NCBI RefSeq assembly: GCF_018812025.1
Contig: NC_063045.1
Span: 16,706,046 to 16,770,045, forward strand
Origin: Megalobrama amblycephala
Lineage: Eukaryota > Chordata > Actinopteri > Cypriniformes > Xenocyprididae
Direction of reading: 5' to 3'
DNA length: 64,000 nucleotides
Of this stretch, positions 21,334 through 31,678 are shown one piece after another; position 1 is the first letter of the stretch; every line of letters starts with the position of its first letter. Under the pieces are notes generated by a model. That model had not been told where the DNA came from. It saw only the letters and a program-made list of their open reading frames with translations, and searched no databases. A program made the position numbers and the translations under genes.

Positions 21334-22037
21334 ATGGTGCATTCACACCAGATGCGAATGAAGTGTTAAGCGCGTGTGATTTACATGTTAAGTCAATGCA
21401 AAGATGCAAATAGACATCCTGCGGCGCGATTTGCGCAAATGAGGCGGCGCAAATGACGCTATTTGCGCGAAATGAGCGTTTCGGGCGAATTGCGCAAGTT
21501 GAAAAATATGAACTTTGGTGAAAATTCATGCCGCGTTAACCAGGAGCTTGCTCTAGTAGTGACGTGATTACGACGTAGCGAGCGGAGGTAGAAATCCGAA
21601 ACAACAATGGAGGACAAAATCATCGTCGCTGTACAGTACATCTTCATACATCTTGCTTGAAAGAAAGTGAGTGAGGAGGTCGGACAATCTGGTACGTTGT
21701 AAAAAACGGCCTTTACTCAATTTGAGACTACATGAGATTTTACATATTGAGACTATAAGCTAGCTAAAGCCAGCAAATTGAGCTTATTCGCCGTATCTTA
21801 CAACTACTTTCCCACTGACGATTTGTGTTTATTCAGAGGAAGTGTGCAAAAAGAAGTAGAAGAGTCTGGGACACATTTAAAGGAGAGGGCGAGCCCCTCT
21901 CATGACGTGAATTCGCGTCTGTTGTGAAGTGAATTTCACACGCGAATGAAGCGAGTAAACTCAAAATGTTCAAGCGTCCAACTACGCGCGAATAGCACGA
22001 TTTATTTGCGCAAGTCGCGTCTGGTTTGAACGCCCCA
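21334..22037. mobile_element. GC-rich MITE, PIF/Harbinger-like, with MADF exon relic
   Basis: ATGGTGCATTCACACCAGAT at the left pairs with CTGGTTTGAACGCCCCAT at the right. The flanking arms are rich in GCGC/TTGCGC. Between them lies a short gene-like core: ATG at 21607, a donor-like GGTACGTTG near 21690 and an acceptor-like TTATTCAG near 21836. The target duplication cannot be resolved by eye, so the superfamily rests on the MADF-like relic and general resemblance. Confidence 0.6.
21607..21900 (+). pseudogene. MADF/Myb-SANT-like exon relic
   Basis: MADF domains are DNA-binding modules found in accessory proteins of PIF/Harbinger elements. The first part reads MEDKIIVAVQ from ATG 21607, like the start of a MADF domain, then is truncated by a deletion; KVSEEVGQ follows in another frame just before a donor-like GTACGT. 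After a ~140-base intron-like stretch ending TTATTCAG, the segment EEVCKKK, a stop (TAG) and KSL corresponds to the basic final helix; a further single-base loss breaks the frame. The protein is clearly dead. The domain assignment is by eye and moderate in confidence. Confidence 0.45.
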
Positions 22038-22394
22038 TAGAGACTTGAAACTTTGAGTGCTGGTAGTACTCACACCGTCTATAACGTAACCAAGGCTCGC
22101 CCTGATTGGCCTGACGGGGGCGCTACAGCAATGAAAAGTATGAATAAAAAAACCTCCTAAACTGTTAGGCGTAGACTCAGGTGTCTTATATCATTGGAAT
22201 CCATGGCTCAAGATGGACAAAATGCATACCTCGGATTGGATCTTCAAAATTGTCGGGTATTTTTGAAATTTGTTTAAAAACCTACTTTTGCTAAATAATC
22301 CTTGGTTTTCGATCAGAGCCAAACCAATGCGGCAAGATTCTCTGGAGTTTGATTGTCAATAATTATAAAAAAAAAAGTTGAAATTTCGATTTAC
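22038..22394. repeat. Interspersed repeat-like segment between two MITEs
   Basis: Contains AGGCTCGCCCTGATTGGCC and GACGGGGGCGCTACAGCAAT, reminiscent of fish retroposon-type repeats. No boundaries or duplications visible; identity unknown. Confidence 0.35.
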
Positions 22395-23022
22395 ACACCG
22401 TGCGACACGACGCAATGCCGTGACATGCGATTAAAGGTATCTTTTCCATGTTAATCTGAGTTTTTGTCCTAACCAGGCGCGACACGCCACGATTCTATTC
22501 TAGAAACGGTTTCTATTTCTCCGCGACATTGCAGCTGGAACAGCAACACAAAGAATGGCAATAATAATATCAGGTACTGTTTATGTGCTTTATTTAATGT
22601 TAGAAGCATTTAATATGAGTTTGATTATCATTCTGTGTTCCCAGCTTTTTAGCTGTAATGAAAACAACACTGGCTAATTCACCTCAGATCTTGAAAATAA
22701 ATAAATGTGCACAAGAATGTTCAAACTGTCAACTCAATGCGAACAAACAAGTGTATTCGATGACAAAGATTGTTTCAGTCACTCCGTATGTACTTTAAAT
22801 AATGTTTAAATGGTGTAATATTTATGAAGTTTACTATGTAGTAACCCATTTCATCGTGTCTGCAGCTGTGCTCTTGCCAAGAGAGCTCGCCCACACTCTC
22901 TTCTGATTGGCTGTGGTTTTTGATTGATTTAATCGCTTCTTATTGTCGCGTCACGTCTAGTGTGACAGTCAAATTGCTTGTCGCTGGAATCTTATCGCGT
23001 CGCGTGTAGTTAGGACACGGTG
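22395..23022. mobile_element. GC-ended MITE with CACCGTG termini
   Basis: CACCGTGCGACACGACGC at the left pairs with GACACGGTG at the right. Inner arms also match: GTCCTAACCAGGCGCGACAC near 22470 and GCGTCGCGTGTAGTTAGGAC near 22997. A short ATGGCAATAATAATATCAGG with a GGTACT donor-like site near 22555 hints at a first-exon relic of a longer element. Likely Harbinger-type; unproven. Confidence 0.6.
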
Positions 23023-23195
23023 ACAGTCCCTAAGGGCCGCCAAAAGTGGGTGAAGTGGGCAGAGCCAATTACTTTCAAAAGAAATGTAGCAAATTCCTTT
23101 CCATAAAAAGTAACTAAATAACGCAATTAGTTACTTTTGTAGTGAGTAATGCAATATTGTAATGCATTACTTTTAAAAGTAACTTTCCCCAACAC

Positions 23196-23570
23196 TTTGC
23201 AATTTAGTACATTAAAAAAATATTTACTGTACTGTAGATGTAATATTGAATAACACTCTAGAGTTCAAATTAAAATCAAGTACTTTTGTGCTTTACTATG
23301 TACTATGTCAACACATCAAAATGCACTTCTTTTAAGCACGACAAAAGATTATTAAAACACAATGATTTAAAGTAATTACTTCAAAGTAAATCTTTTAATT
23401 TGACCTTATTACAAAGTGCACTTTTTAAAAGTGTGGTATGAAAGGGTACTGTCTTTAAGTACACTTAAGTGGCCTTTAATTAATATTATATTATCTGCAA
23501 GTACAGTTTTGAAAAATATATACTTTTAAGATTTGAAGCACACTACAAGTGCACTTTTTTTCAGCAAGGG
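23196..23570. repeat. Right body of the 18560-23570 element
   Basis: Contains TTTAAGTACACTTAAGTGGC and TTATCTGCAAGTACAG, repeated with small changes at 20736-20790, confirming that both belong to the same host element. Confidence 0.65.
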
Positions 23571-23572
23571 TA

Positions 23573-25006
23573 TCTCTACAGCCGATCAAAAACACCGAGA
23601 TATTTGATCATCTTTAGTCTGTTTGCGTCCTCATCCCGAAGGCAGAAGGTTGAGGTTTATGTGTTTTAGTGTGAACGCATTTGTCCTATTCAGGGCCCCC
23701 AGAGCAATCAGTCCGTCAACGGGGGAAGGTGCAGGCTAATTTCCCTCCTCCCTCTCCCTCACCCGTTCATCTCCCGAGACGAATGCTTTGGGTAATAAGG
23801 ATAATCAATACACTTTCGCGCTCTCTGCAGTCTCCTGCCGTTATTAGCAATTTGTCATTAGGCATCAGCTTTTCTTATCAGACATTACCATCTTGTTTTC
23901 AAGGCGTGCCAGACCTCCCCTGCGTCCACGCCCCATCAAGATTACCCACGGGCCACACTTCAGACCCGCACGCACAAACACACACGCTCCCCGAGGTGAT
24001 GAATAGATACATCTACACCCTGACAGCTTACACATGCACACTCTTGACGTGATTTACCCAGAGAAAATTAATGAAGCAGTGACAAGAAGAACAACATGAC
24101 GACGGGAGAGAAAAAAAGAGTTTTCTTGCCCTTGATTTCTCAAGAGTCTTGTACAAATGAAACCGTTTCCTAAGTAATTAATTGATGGCAGGGGAAAAGA
24201 CTTTTTTGAGGGATGTCTGAAGTTTTATTGTTAGCTTTTCTAAAAGTTCATTTTAGTTTGCGTCATTAGATGGCACAGGCCCGTGCAAAGACTGACTCCT
24301 TGTCCTGCACAGTTGTGAAAGATACCAACTGGATGAAGATTCCAGTCCAATCATCCTGTCCAGAGTGTTTTTCACACTTTATACAGTATTAAATGCATCT
24401 AGGGTCCAAAATTAACACTCCCCAAGCGCCAAATGCGAGCAAAAAATGGCTTTGCTGAGTAAATAAAGCCAGTTGGCTGGTAATTTGTAAGGAACAGCAA
24501 TATAATACATGGCTTAAATTGCGTGACCTTTGCTGACGTACTGTATAAGCAATGTGAGCGAAATCAGCGAATCAAATTACTGACATACTCAAGAAAACAT
24601 TTGTTGCAACAACTTTTGGCTCAGTGGAAAATGTACCATCAAAAGTTAATCTTCTTTACAATTTTGGAAACTAGGTCATCTCATAAATAATGATGACACA
24701 TTGACCTTCAACAGAGAATAATAGCTAGATCATTTCCAGACAAATCCCATTTTGTTGGATAGTTTTATTATATTAAATATTAATTTTTTAAAAAATATAT
24801 TTTATATTTAATATATTTTATTAAACTTTTATAACTTAAAAAATGGAATGTTTCTAAACCTAAAATAATGCAAAATACAGTAATTGGTTGAATGTCTGAT
24901 GAAGAAAAATCAAATAATCTTATTCTCATTTTGTTGGACATAAATAATTTTAATATTAAATATCACATAAAAAACAAAATATAAAAATATTTTAAAATTG
25001 TAATTA
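23573..25006. other. Repeat-poor island then AT-rich sequence, no gene identified
   Basis: 23580-24420 is unique and balanced, with TAAT-core clusters such as GGGTAATAAGGATAATCAAT near 23790 and TTATTAGCAATTTGTCATTA near 23841. A 123-codon open frame (23681-24052) has no domain and ends in Thr-rich low-complexity sequence. 24420-25006 is AT-rich and featureless. The first part is one of the better candidates for a conserved non-coding element. Confidence 0.45.
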
Positions 25007-25164
25007 TACAGTCAAACCAAAATTTATTCAGACACCTTAAACATTTCATTCATTAATACAGTTTATTCACTACAGTTTAAAAAAATGGTAATAAAATATG
25101 ACAATATCTCAGAGTTAAACTGTGTCAGAAAAAAATCATCTTAATTATGTCAGATAACACTTAA

Positions 25165-26122
25165 AAGTGCCATCGAATGAAAAATTGAATTTACCTCGGC
25201 ATAGATGAATAACAAGAGTTCAGTACATGGAAATGACATACAGTGAGTCTCAAACTCCATTGTTTCCTCCTTCTTGTGTAAATCTCATTTGTTTAAAAGA
25301 CCTCCAAAGAACATGCGAATCTCAACATAACACCGACTGTTACGTAACAGTCGGGATCATTAATATGTATGACCCCAATATTTGCATATGCCAGCCCATG
25401 TTCAAGGCATTAGACAAGCCAGTATTAACGTCTGGATGTGCACAGCTGAATCATCAGACTAGGTAAGCAAGCAAGAACAACAGCGAAAAATGGCAGATGG
25501 AGCAATAATAACTGACATGATCCATGATAACATTATATTTTTAGTGATATTTGTAAATTGTCTTTCTAAATGTTTCGTTTGCGTGTTGCTAATGTACTTA
25601 TAAATGTGGTTAAAGTTACCATCGTTTCTTACTGTATTCATGGAGACAAGAGCTGTCGCTATTTTCATTTTTAAACACTTGCAGTCTGTATAATTCATAA
25701 ACACAACTTCATTCTTTATAAATCTCTCCAACAGTGTGTAATGTTAGCTTTAGCCACGGAGCACTATCAAACTCATTCAGAATCAAATGTAAACATCCAA
25801 ATAAATACTATACTCACATGATCTGATGTATGCATGCAGCATGCATGACGAACATCTTGTAAAGATCCATTTTGAGGGTTATATTAGCTGTGTGAACTTT
25901 GTTTATGCTGGTTAAGGCAGTCGAGAGCTCGGGGGTGGGGGAGCGTGAGATTTAAAGGGGCCGCGCACTGAATCGGTGCATATATAATTATGGCTCAAAA
26001 TAGGCAGTTAAAAAAATTAATAAAGAAATCTATGGGGTATTTTGAGCTGAAACTTCACAGACACGTTCAGGGGACACCTTAGACTTATATTACATCTTGT
26101 TAAAACTGGTTCTAGGTCAGCT
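25165..26122 (-). mobile_element. TTAA MITE family B, copy 3
   Basis: Starts AGTGCCATCGAATG after TTAA (25161-25164) and runs to TTAA at 26123-26126. The body aligns with copies 1 and 2 throughout. The right terminus differs: after TTACATCTTGTTAAAACTGG it reads TTCTAGGTCAGCT instead of the usual TTCGATGGCACCT, so that end is diverged or was replaced. The cassette reads leftward; its TATA box is lost (TTGTGTAAAT on the plus strand), but the 22-codon frame from ATG 25260 and its GTAAAT donor (25193-25194) are intact. Confidence 0.85.
25333..25354. promoter_or_regulatory. Perfect 22-bp palindrome with PAR-bZIP/E4BP4 core (copy 3)
   Basis: Identical to the palindromes of copies 1 and 2, although other parts of this copy, including its TATA box and one terminus, have diverged. 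The octamer ATTTGCAT lies nearby at 25380-25387. Confidence 0.5.
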
Positions 26123-27607
26123 TTAAGCAAAACAGGTCAGGTCAGGTCAAAGTGTCTGAATAATTTTTATCAAATTTTTATAAATTTTATTGGTAGTCCA
26201 CTGTATGAAGAATTTTTGGGTATGTCACAGTTTACTTTATTTTACTTTCCTCACTTACATAAATTAAATAGTGTCCTGTACCCACTAGTAAAAATATATC
26301 AAAAATTATATCTCGTGTCTGAATAATTTTTGATTTGACTATATAATATGCTTTATATATATTATGTATATTATTTATTTTATTATGTATTAAGTATTAT
26401 ATATTTTTTTATATATATATATATTATGTAATATTTATATATAAAATTCCTTACATAACCCTAAAATAAAAAATAAAATTTTTAAAAATACATTTGTGTT
26501 GCTGGTGGCTGTGGCAAAAAGTACATTTTGTACCCTGGTAGCATCACTAATGAAGAGTAGTCACCAGACTTCCTCATATTGCTCATTTCCTCTGACCTCA
26601 TTTCCTGTTTTGACATGTGCTACATGGTTCAATTACATACTGCTGCTCATCAGTCTTAGCAGGACAACAAAGGATGGCATCAGTGATTTGAAGCATACAG
26701 TACAGTGATAAAACACAAATGCAGGGAACTGAAAAAAAGCCATCTCCCTTTGAAAGTGCCCTTCGATGAAAATGTGTAATATAAATAAAGCCACAGCCTT
26801 TGAAAAGAAAACCCTTCCTTCCTGGAGCTGTCATCCAAAGGGAAAAGCGCACTCCAAGCTACTCTTAAATTCCCAAAGACCGTTCTGTCATCAAACTCCC
26901 AACTGCTCCCTCCAAACACGCGATGGCCAGCCTCCGTCTCCGCCGATGCGGCCCGGTGCCCCAACAGGCCTTTCATCTGTAGACGAACGTCCCCGACCCC
27001 CCTCCAAAACACTGCAGATCATCTGCTAGAATAGGCATAGCACACTAATAAGAGCGGAAAGAAATGAATGAATGAAGATTTAATATGTTGATTGATGACA
27101 GGTGATTGGATTTGGGGGGCTGGATCTAAAGAATGAATGTTTTTTCATTTAAAAGTTTTTTTATATATATATTTATATTTAACAATATATATCTAAAAAA
27201 CCTATACTATTATTTTTAACTACAAATATTCAATTGAAGATGTATAAAAAAATGAAAATGTAAATAAAAATGTAATATTTATTTGTATATAAATATTTAT
27301 ACATAAAGATATTGAAAGTATATTGAAATTTATAGTGTATAAAATAACATAAATGAAATTAATATTGAGCCGTGTGTTTAAAAATGTGTTTAAAAAATGT
27401 AATTTAAAAATATTTTTTAGTTATATATTGTTTTATAAGTAAAAATATACAATTGAAAATGGATCGAAATTTATAGTGGATATAAAATTAAATAAAAGTA
27501 ATTATTATACATAATAAACAAAGTAAATTAATTAATTACTAATTTTATTTATTATTATTATTATCAATTTTATTTTTTACCAAAGTGAACCCAAGCATTG
27601 GAAAAAT

Positions 27608-27627
27608 GTTTTTTTTTTTTTTTTTTT
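27608..27627. repeat. Poly-T tract
   Basis: About 20 consecutive T. Confidence 0.85.
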
Positions 27628-27693
27628 AATATGTAAATATTTAAATATATATAAAATATGATTTGTGAAACATTGAAACATGTTTGTTTCATA

Positions 27694-27765
<72 letters not shown>
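27694..27765. repeat. (AT)n microsatellite
   Basis: More than 70 bases of alternating AT, followed near 27810-27842 by TTTTA pentamers. Confidence 0.92.
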
Positions 27766-27769
<4 letters not shown>

Positions 27770-28070
27770 ATTAATAGTATGTATAGGGCTGTGAATCGAT
27801 AAAAAATAATTATTTTTATTTTATTTTATTTTTATTTTATTTTCCCATAGTGAACCAAAGCAACTGAGCCTTGGACAAATATTTTAGAACTGTTTTCAAG
27901 AATTTAAGAATAATTTTAAGAATGCATTGGGTTCGAGACACTAAATCTGATTGTCTTATTGACTACAATCATCTTTAAAATAAATATTAAAATACTTACT
28001 GTACATTTATGTTCATTCCTATAGCAGACACTTTTAACCGGACACTTTTAGTGCATTGAAGGAGTACAGG

Positions 28071-28148
28071 GGTGAATTCAGGTTAACTGGGATACTTTTT
28101 GCCATTGCGATGACTGGGAAAAAGTGTCCCAATTAACCTTAATTCACC
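28071..28148. repeat. Small hairpin MITE
   Basis: GGTGAATTCAGGTTAACTGG with GATACTTTTT pairs with AAAAAGTGTCCC and AATTAACCTTAATTCACC around a ~14-base loop. The near-complete self-complementarity over 78 bases suggests a tiny hairpin-type transposable element or its remnant. Confidence 0.65.
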
Positions 28149-30000
28149 CTATGTAATCTGCTGTTCCCTGTGAATCACATACACATCAAGATCATGCTCT
28201 GATGCACATATTCTCCCCTCAGCAATAGCCAGAAATCACACATCCAAGTTCAGCTTTTCCTGGAGACTAAAAGAAAGTAAAGTAGTGACCCTCAGCAGTT
28301 GGGGTCTTAAATGACATCCTTTTGCTTTGCTCCAGCAACACAGGCCAGAATCATTCCTGTTTTCCTTCAAAATGGCCATTTTACCACCTGCCTTTTCAGC
28401 AGATCGCTGCACTGTGCGGGTCAAGGGAACGGGCCCGTGGTCACGGCGGTCAGGCTACGGGTGCGACTGGAGGCCTCAGATTAATGGCCCCTCTCTGGAG
28501 GTCCTGCTACCGATTGCCCTGCCCCTTTATCATTCTTTTCATACCCCACAAAGGGTTTTCAGCAAAGTTCAGCAAAAAACGCTCGGTGATGAAGGTTAGC
28601 ATGCATTTTTGAATAAGCAATGCATCCTGGATACTAATGTTTGACTGAATATGGCAAACATTTTATGTTGACATGATAGTTTAGATGTCGGGCAGCTTAT
28701 TAACTTATTGGTTTTATTAGCCATTTAATTTCAGCATGTTACATAACTATTAGTTTAAAGGCAGCATAAATTGCGATTTACAACCTATTTCAAAGTGAAG
28801 CAGGATATTCAAAGATAAAAAATGTAGTGTGGGATTACATAATCTATATGAAATTGATTGGATGTTTTATATTATGTAATATTAAAATGAATTCATATTA
28901 ATATAATATCATCCATTTACTTAATTAATTATTTTAAATTGTTTATTTTAAATGATTTACTTATTTATATGTAATTATTATTGTTATTCATTTAATTACT
29001 TTTTTTAATTAGGATATTATTTATATATTTACTTATTTACATTTAATTATTATTGTTATTTATTTAATTATTTAAAAAAATATAATAATTCATTATTTTT
29101 AATTATTTAATTTTTTTATTATTTTTGTATTTACTTTGATTATCATTGTTATTTTATTTTATTTCATGTTTAAAATTCTAAAATGTAGCAACTAGAATAT
29201 AAGAAATGCCAATAATTCATTTTTCTACATTAATGTATCACAATTAATTGTTTTATAGTTGGTTATCAAACATTTAAAGCACAATACTCCAAACAAATAA
29301 TTGCTGCAACTGATGTGTTTTTATAGTTTCCTGACAGAAACTTTTAAAGAGAAATTGCATTGTGTTCGAAGGTGAAAAGTGAGGGAAGTGAGCAGCAATC
29401 AAGAGCAGGAGAACGAAAAAAGATTCGTGAGAAACAGACGTAAATAATTGGCAGGAAACGAAGATCAAAGCATCCGAGTAGGTCCGTTTGTTTTCAGTCT
29501 CACCCCCCCCCCCCCCCACAATCCCGCTCTTTAAAAACATGCAAAAATGACTTCTGTGGCCCAAAGCTGGAGGAAGTGTTGAAAATGGTTACGTCCTATC
29601 CTGAGAGTTCTGTGCTGCCATCCATGCAGTGTTACGATGGAAAGGAAAGGTATTGCGTAGTGCGCTGTTTGCCAGGAAGAGGCTTCAGAGGACTGTTGTG
29701 AGTTCAGAGAGACGGACTGTGCCATCTTGTCTGACAGATAAAAAAGTGTTTATGACACGATTCTTCTTCTGTTGTTGTTACAGAATTCCAAAGAGATCTA
29801 AGGGACAGTTACATAACTGAAGGGCCACCTACGACAAAAAACTTTAGCTTTTAAATTAAAACACACTATTCATTCCTATATTATTTACCAAGATAAAAAT
29901 CGATTTAATACGTTTAGAGTTGAGAGCTAAAAAAATAAAAATATATTTCCAATCAAAAAATTCCCTGAAAACGTATATATAAATATATAAACATATCGAA
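28149..30000. other. Unique sequence, no gene identified
   Basis: 28150-28620 is balanced, with two overlapping plus-strand frames of 96 and 90 codons; neither resembles a known protein. 28690-29260 is strongly AT-rich, with TTATTTAATTA modules repeated around 28970-29110. 29260-29830 is balanced, with a C15 run at 29503-29517. Confidence 0.45.
29503..29517. repeat. Poly-C run (C15)
   Basis: Fifteen consecutive C; may form G-rich structure on the other strand and is a likely sequencing/length-variation site. Confidence 0.9.
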
Positions 30001-30129
30001 CACTCTAAAAAATGCTGGGTTGTTTCAACTCATGTTTGGGTCAAATATGAACAAACCCAACCGTTATTTAAAAATTTAATTAAAACCAACGGTTGGAGTT
30101 GAAACAACCCAGCATTTTTTTTTAGAGTG
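30001..30129. mobile_element. Small MITE with CACTCTAAAAAATGCTGGGT termini
   Basis: CACTCTAAAAAATGCTGGGT and TTGTTTCAACTC at the left are mirrored by GAGTTGAAACAACCCAGC and TTTTTTAGAGTG at the right, so both ~32-base arms pair almost perfectly. Complete at 129 bases. A frequent fish MITE type; no target duplication is clear. Confidence 0.85.
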
Positions 30130-30215
30130 ACTGTATTTATGATTATTCCTATTTTTGTTTTGTACCAACTTCCGTCCTTAGATTATTGTTTCCGCCAGGG
30201 AATAAAAAATAAAAA

Positions 30216-30731
30216 AAGGAAATTGCGACATTTTAATCTCACAAATCAAACTTTTCTGCCAGTTTATGTCTGAGATATTTAAATTTCGCTATTCTGAGAA
30301 AGAAAGTCAGCTGACAATTCTGACTTTTTTCTCTTAATTGCAAGTTTACATCTGAGAAATGTTAATCTCGCAATTCAGCTGATAATTGTGACTTTTTTTC
30401 TTGCAATTGCGAGTTCATATCACAGTTCTGACTTTGTAACTCACAACTGTGAGATTAACATGCTCTCTGAATTATAGTAAATGTGAGTTTCCTAGCTAAA
30501 AATTGCACATGAACGCCCTCCCAACTTGAATGCAAGGAGCTCATAATATGAAGTGGGAATTATCAAATTTCCGATAGCACGTGAAGACAGCATAAATCTC
30601 ACAATTCTGACTTTTTTCTCAGAAATGTGAGATATAAACTTGCTCTCGCGAGCAATAAAGTCCGCATTGCGCGATATAAACTCGATAAAAAAATCACAAT
30701 TACTTTCTTACTTTTTTTTTTTTTTAATGTA
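30216..30731. repeat. Degenerate AATTCTGACTTTTTTCTC minisatellite tract
   Basis: Modules GACAATTCTGACTTTTTTCTC, TAATTGTGACTTTTTTTCTTG and ACAATTCTGACTTTTTTCTC with GTGAGATATAAACTTGCTCT recur, interrupted by unique sequence at 30490-30595. Same family as the well-kept array at 51853-52745. Ends in poly-T (30710-30725). Confidence 0.65.
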
Positions 30732-31403
30732 GGTTCTTGAGGAGCCTAAACATTCAGTCCTGTCAATCATCATTACGAGCGTATATAAGCAGTAGTCACT
30801 GCGTCATCCCTGTGACAATTCTTCCAGCATTGTGTGCTTCCAGATTGTTCTTACATGCCCTTTGGCAAAAATTTCCATTGAATTGCATATTCGCCATGTA
30901 GTGGGCATAATTACATTTGGGCCCCTTAAAGCAGAGGTAATGGCTATTTGATGTAACCATTATGGATGCTTCAGAAAAGGGGAAAAAAAAACAGCTACTT
31001 CCACCTCTTCATTTAGATGAGCATACCTGGAGTCCTGCTCCATTAGGTTTGCTTCATCACTGCAGTAATGGCCAGCAGTGAATTTATAATGCTTGAGTAG
31101 GCTTTCCCACTCATTAAATATGTGTCTCTTTCTTAATAGGGAAGTCAGAGGAGCTTGCTCCTCTGTTCCTCTGTACCATCACAGGAATAACACAATAACA
31201 TTTCTGGATGTTTCCTGGTTACTTTTAAATTATTCAGTTTAATTGATTTGAACCATAATTTGGGATTGCAGCTGTGGCTCAAGTATCATCACCATAGATG
31301 TTGTGAAAGTGCTGTAAATATATAAATATATATTTATACAATTTTAAATAGTTAGATAAGCTTGCATTTACAAGGTATGGAAAGCAGCAAATGTGAGAAC
31401 TAA
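30732..31403. other. Repeat-poor island, no gene identified
   Basis: 30750-31160 is balanced and free of known repeats, with motifs such as GGGCATAATTACATTTGGGC near 30903. No open frame of note. Candidate conserved non-coding sequence; unproven. Confidence 0.45.
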
Positions 31404-31667
31404 TTAATCCAACGCTATCTCACGACCAATTTGTATGTATTTTACGAGGTGGCTAATTCGTATATGAATTCATACGACCTCAAATTCGTATGATTTGTCT
31501 TAACCCCAGTGACGGGTAGGTTTAGGGGCGGGGTTTGGGGTAGGTCATTCGTATGAATTCATACGAATTTGTCAACTCATAGAATTTTAGCAAAAAACGT
31601 ATGAATTCGTACAAATTAGCCGCCTCGTAAAATACGTACGAATTGCAGTGAGATCGGGTTGGATTAA
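31404..31667. mobile_element. MITE rich in TACGTA/AATTCGTA (TTAATCCAAC termini)
   Basis: TTAATCCAACGCTATCTCAC at the left pairs with GTGAGATCGGGTTGGATTAA at the right. Inner arms TATTTTACGAGGTGGCTAAT and ATTAGCCGCCTCGTAAAATA also pair. The centre holds GGTAGGTTTAGGGGCGGGGT. A widespread fish repeat type; no coding capacity. Confidence 0.82.
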
Positions 31668-31678
31668 TCACATATTAA

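Larger units (their letters stand above)
20875..23195. mobile_element. hAT-like element with GTGTTGGGG termini, holding two MITEs
   Basis: GTGTTGGGGGTAACACATTA at the left pairs with TAACTTTCCCCAACAC at the right. Inside are repeated GTAACGCATTAC-style modules (AAAGTAACACATTACTTTTG; AAGTAACTAAATAACGCAAT). This is a very common fish repeat, usually placed in the hAT group; no clear 8-bp duplication is visible here, so the class is from memory of the family. Two GC-rich MITEs (21334-22037, 22395-23022) are embedded. No transposase frame. Confidence 0.65.
18560..23570. mobile_element. TA-flanked DNA element (CCCTTG termini) with nested insertions
   Basis: The left end CCCTTGTGAAAAAGAAGTTA and the right end, complement CCCTTGCTGAAAAAAAGTGC, are inverted termini, each next to TA (18558-18559 and 23571-23572). 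The own body is AT-rich and built of TACTTTAAG / AAGTGTACTTTT modules, typical of a fish DNA repeat. It is interrupted at 18897-19114, 19156-20394 and 20875-23195. No transposase of its own is visible. Confidence 0.7.
25009..26341. mobile_element. Tc1-type MITE, interrupted by family B MITE
   Basis: CAGTCAAACCAAAATTTATT at the left pairs with AATTTTTGATTTGACTA at the right, with GTGTCTGAATAA just inside. TA flanks both ends (25007-25008, 26342-26343). Without the nested element it is only ~370 bases, so it is a non-autonomous Tc1/mariner derivative. GGTCAGGTCAGGTCAAAGTG near 26130 is a short internal GGTCA repeat. Confidence 0.78.
26344..28070. other. AT-rich flanks around a balanced island; no gene identified
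   Basis: 26344-26490 is AT-rich with TATATAT runs. 26490-27060 is balanced, with open frames of 84-110 codons on the minus strand and 87 on the plus, all overlapping and unrecognised. 27130-27850 is strongly AT-rich low-complexity sequence. 27850-28070 is unremarkable. Confidence 0.45.

Noticed and set aside
18560..23570. Retroviral or LTR element explaining the 5-kb unit
   Set aside because: No long direct terminal repeats, no gag/pol-like frames; ends are inverted and flanked by TA.
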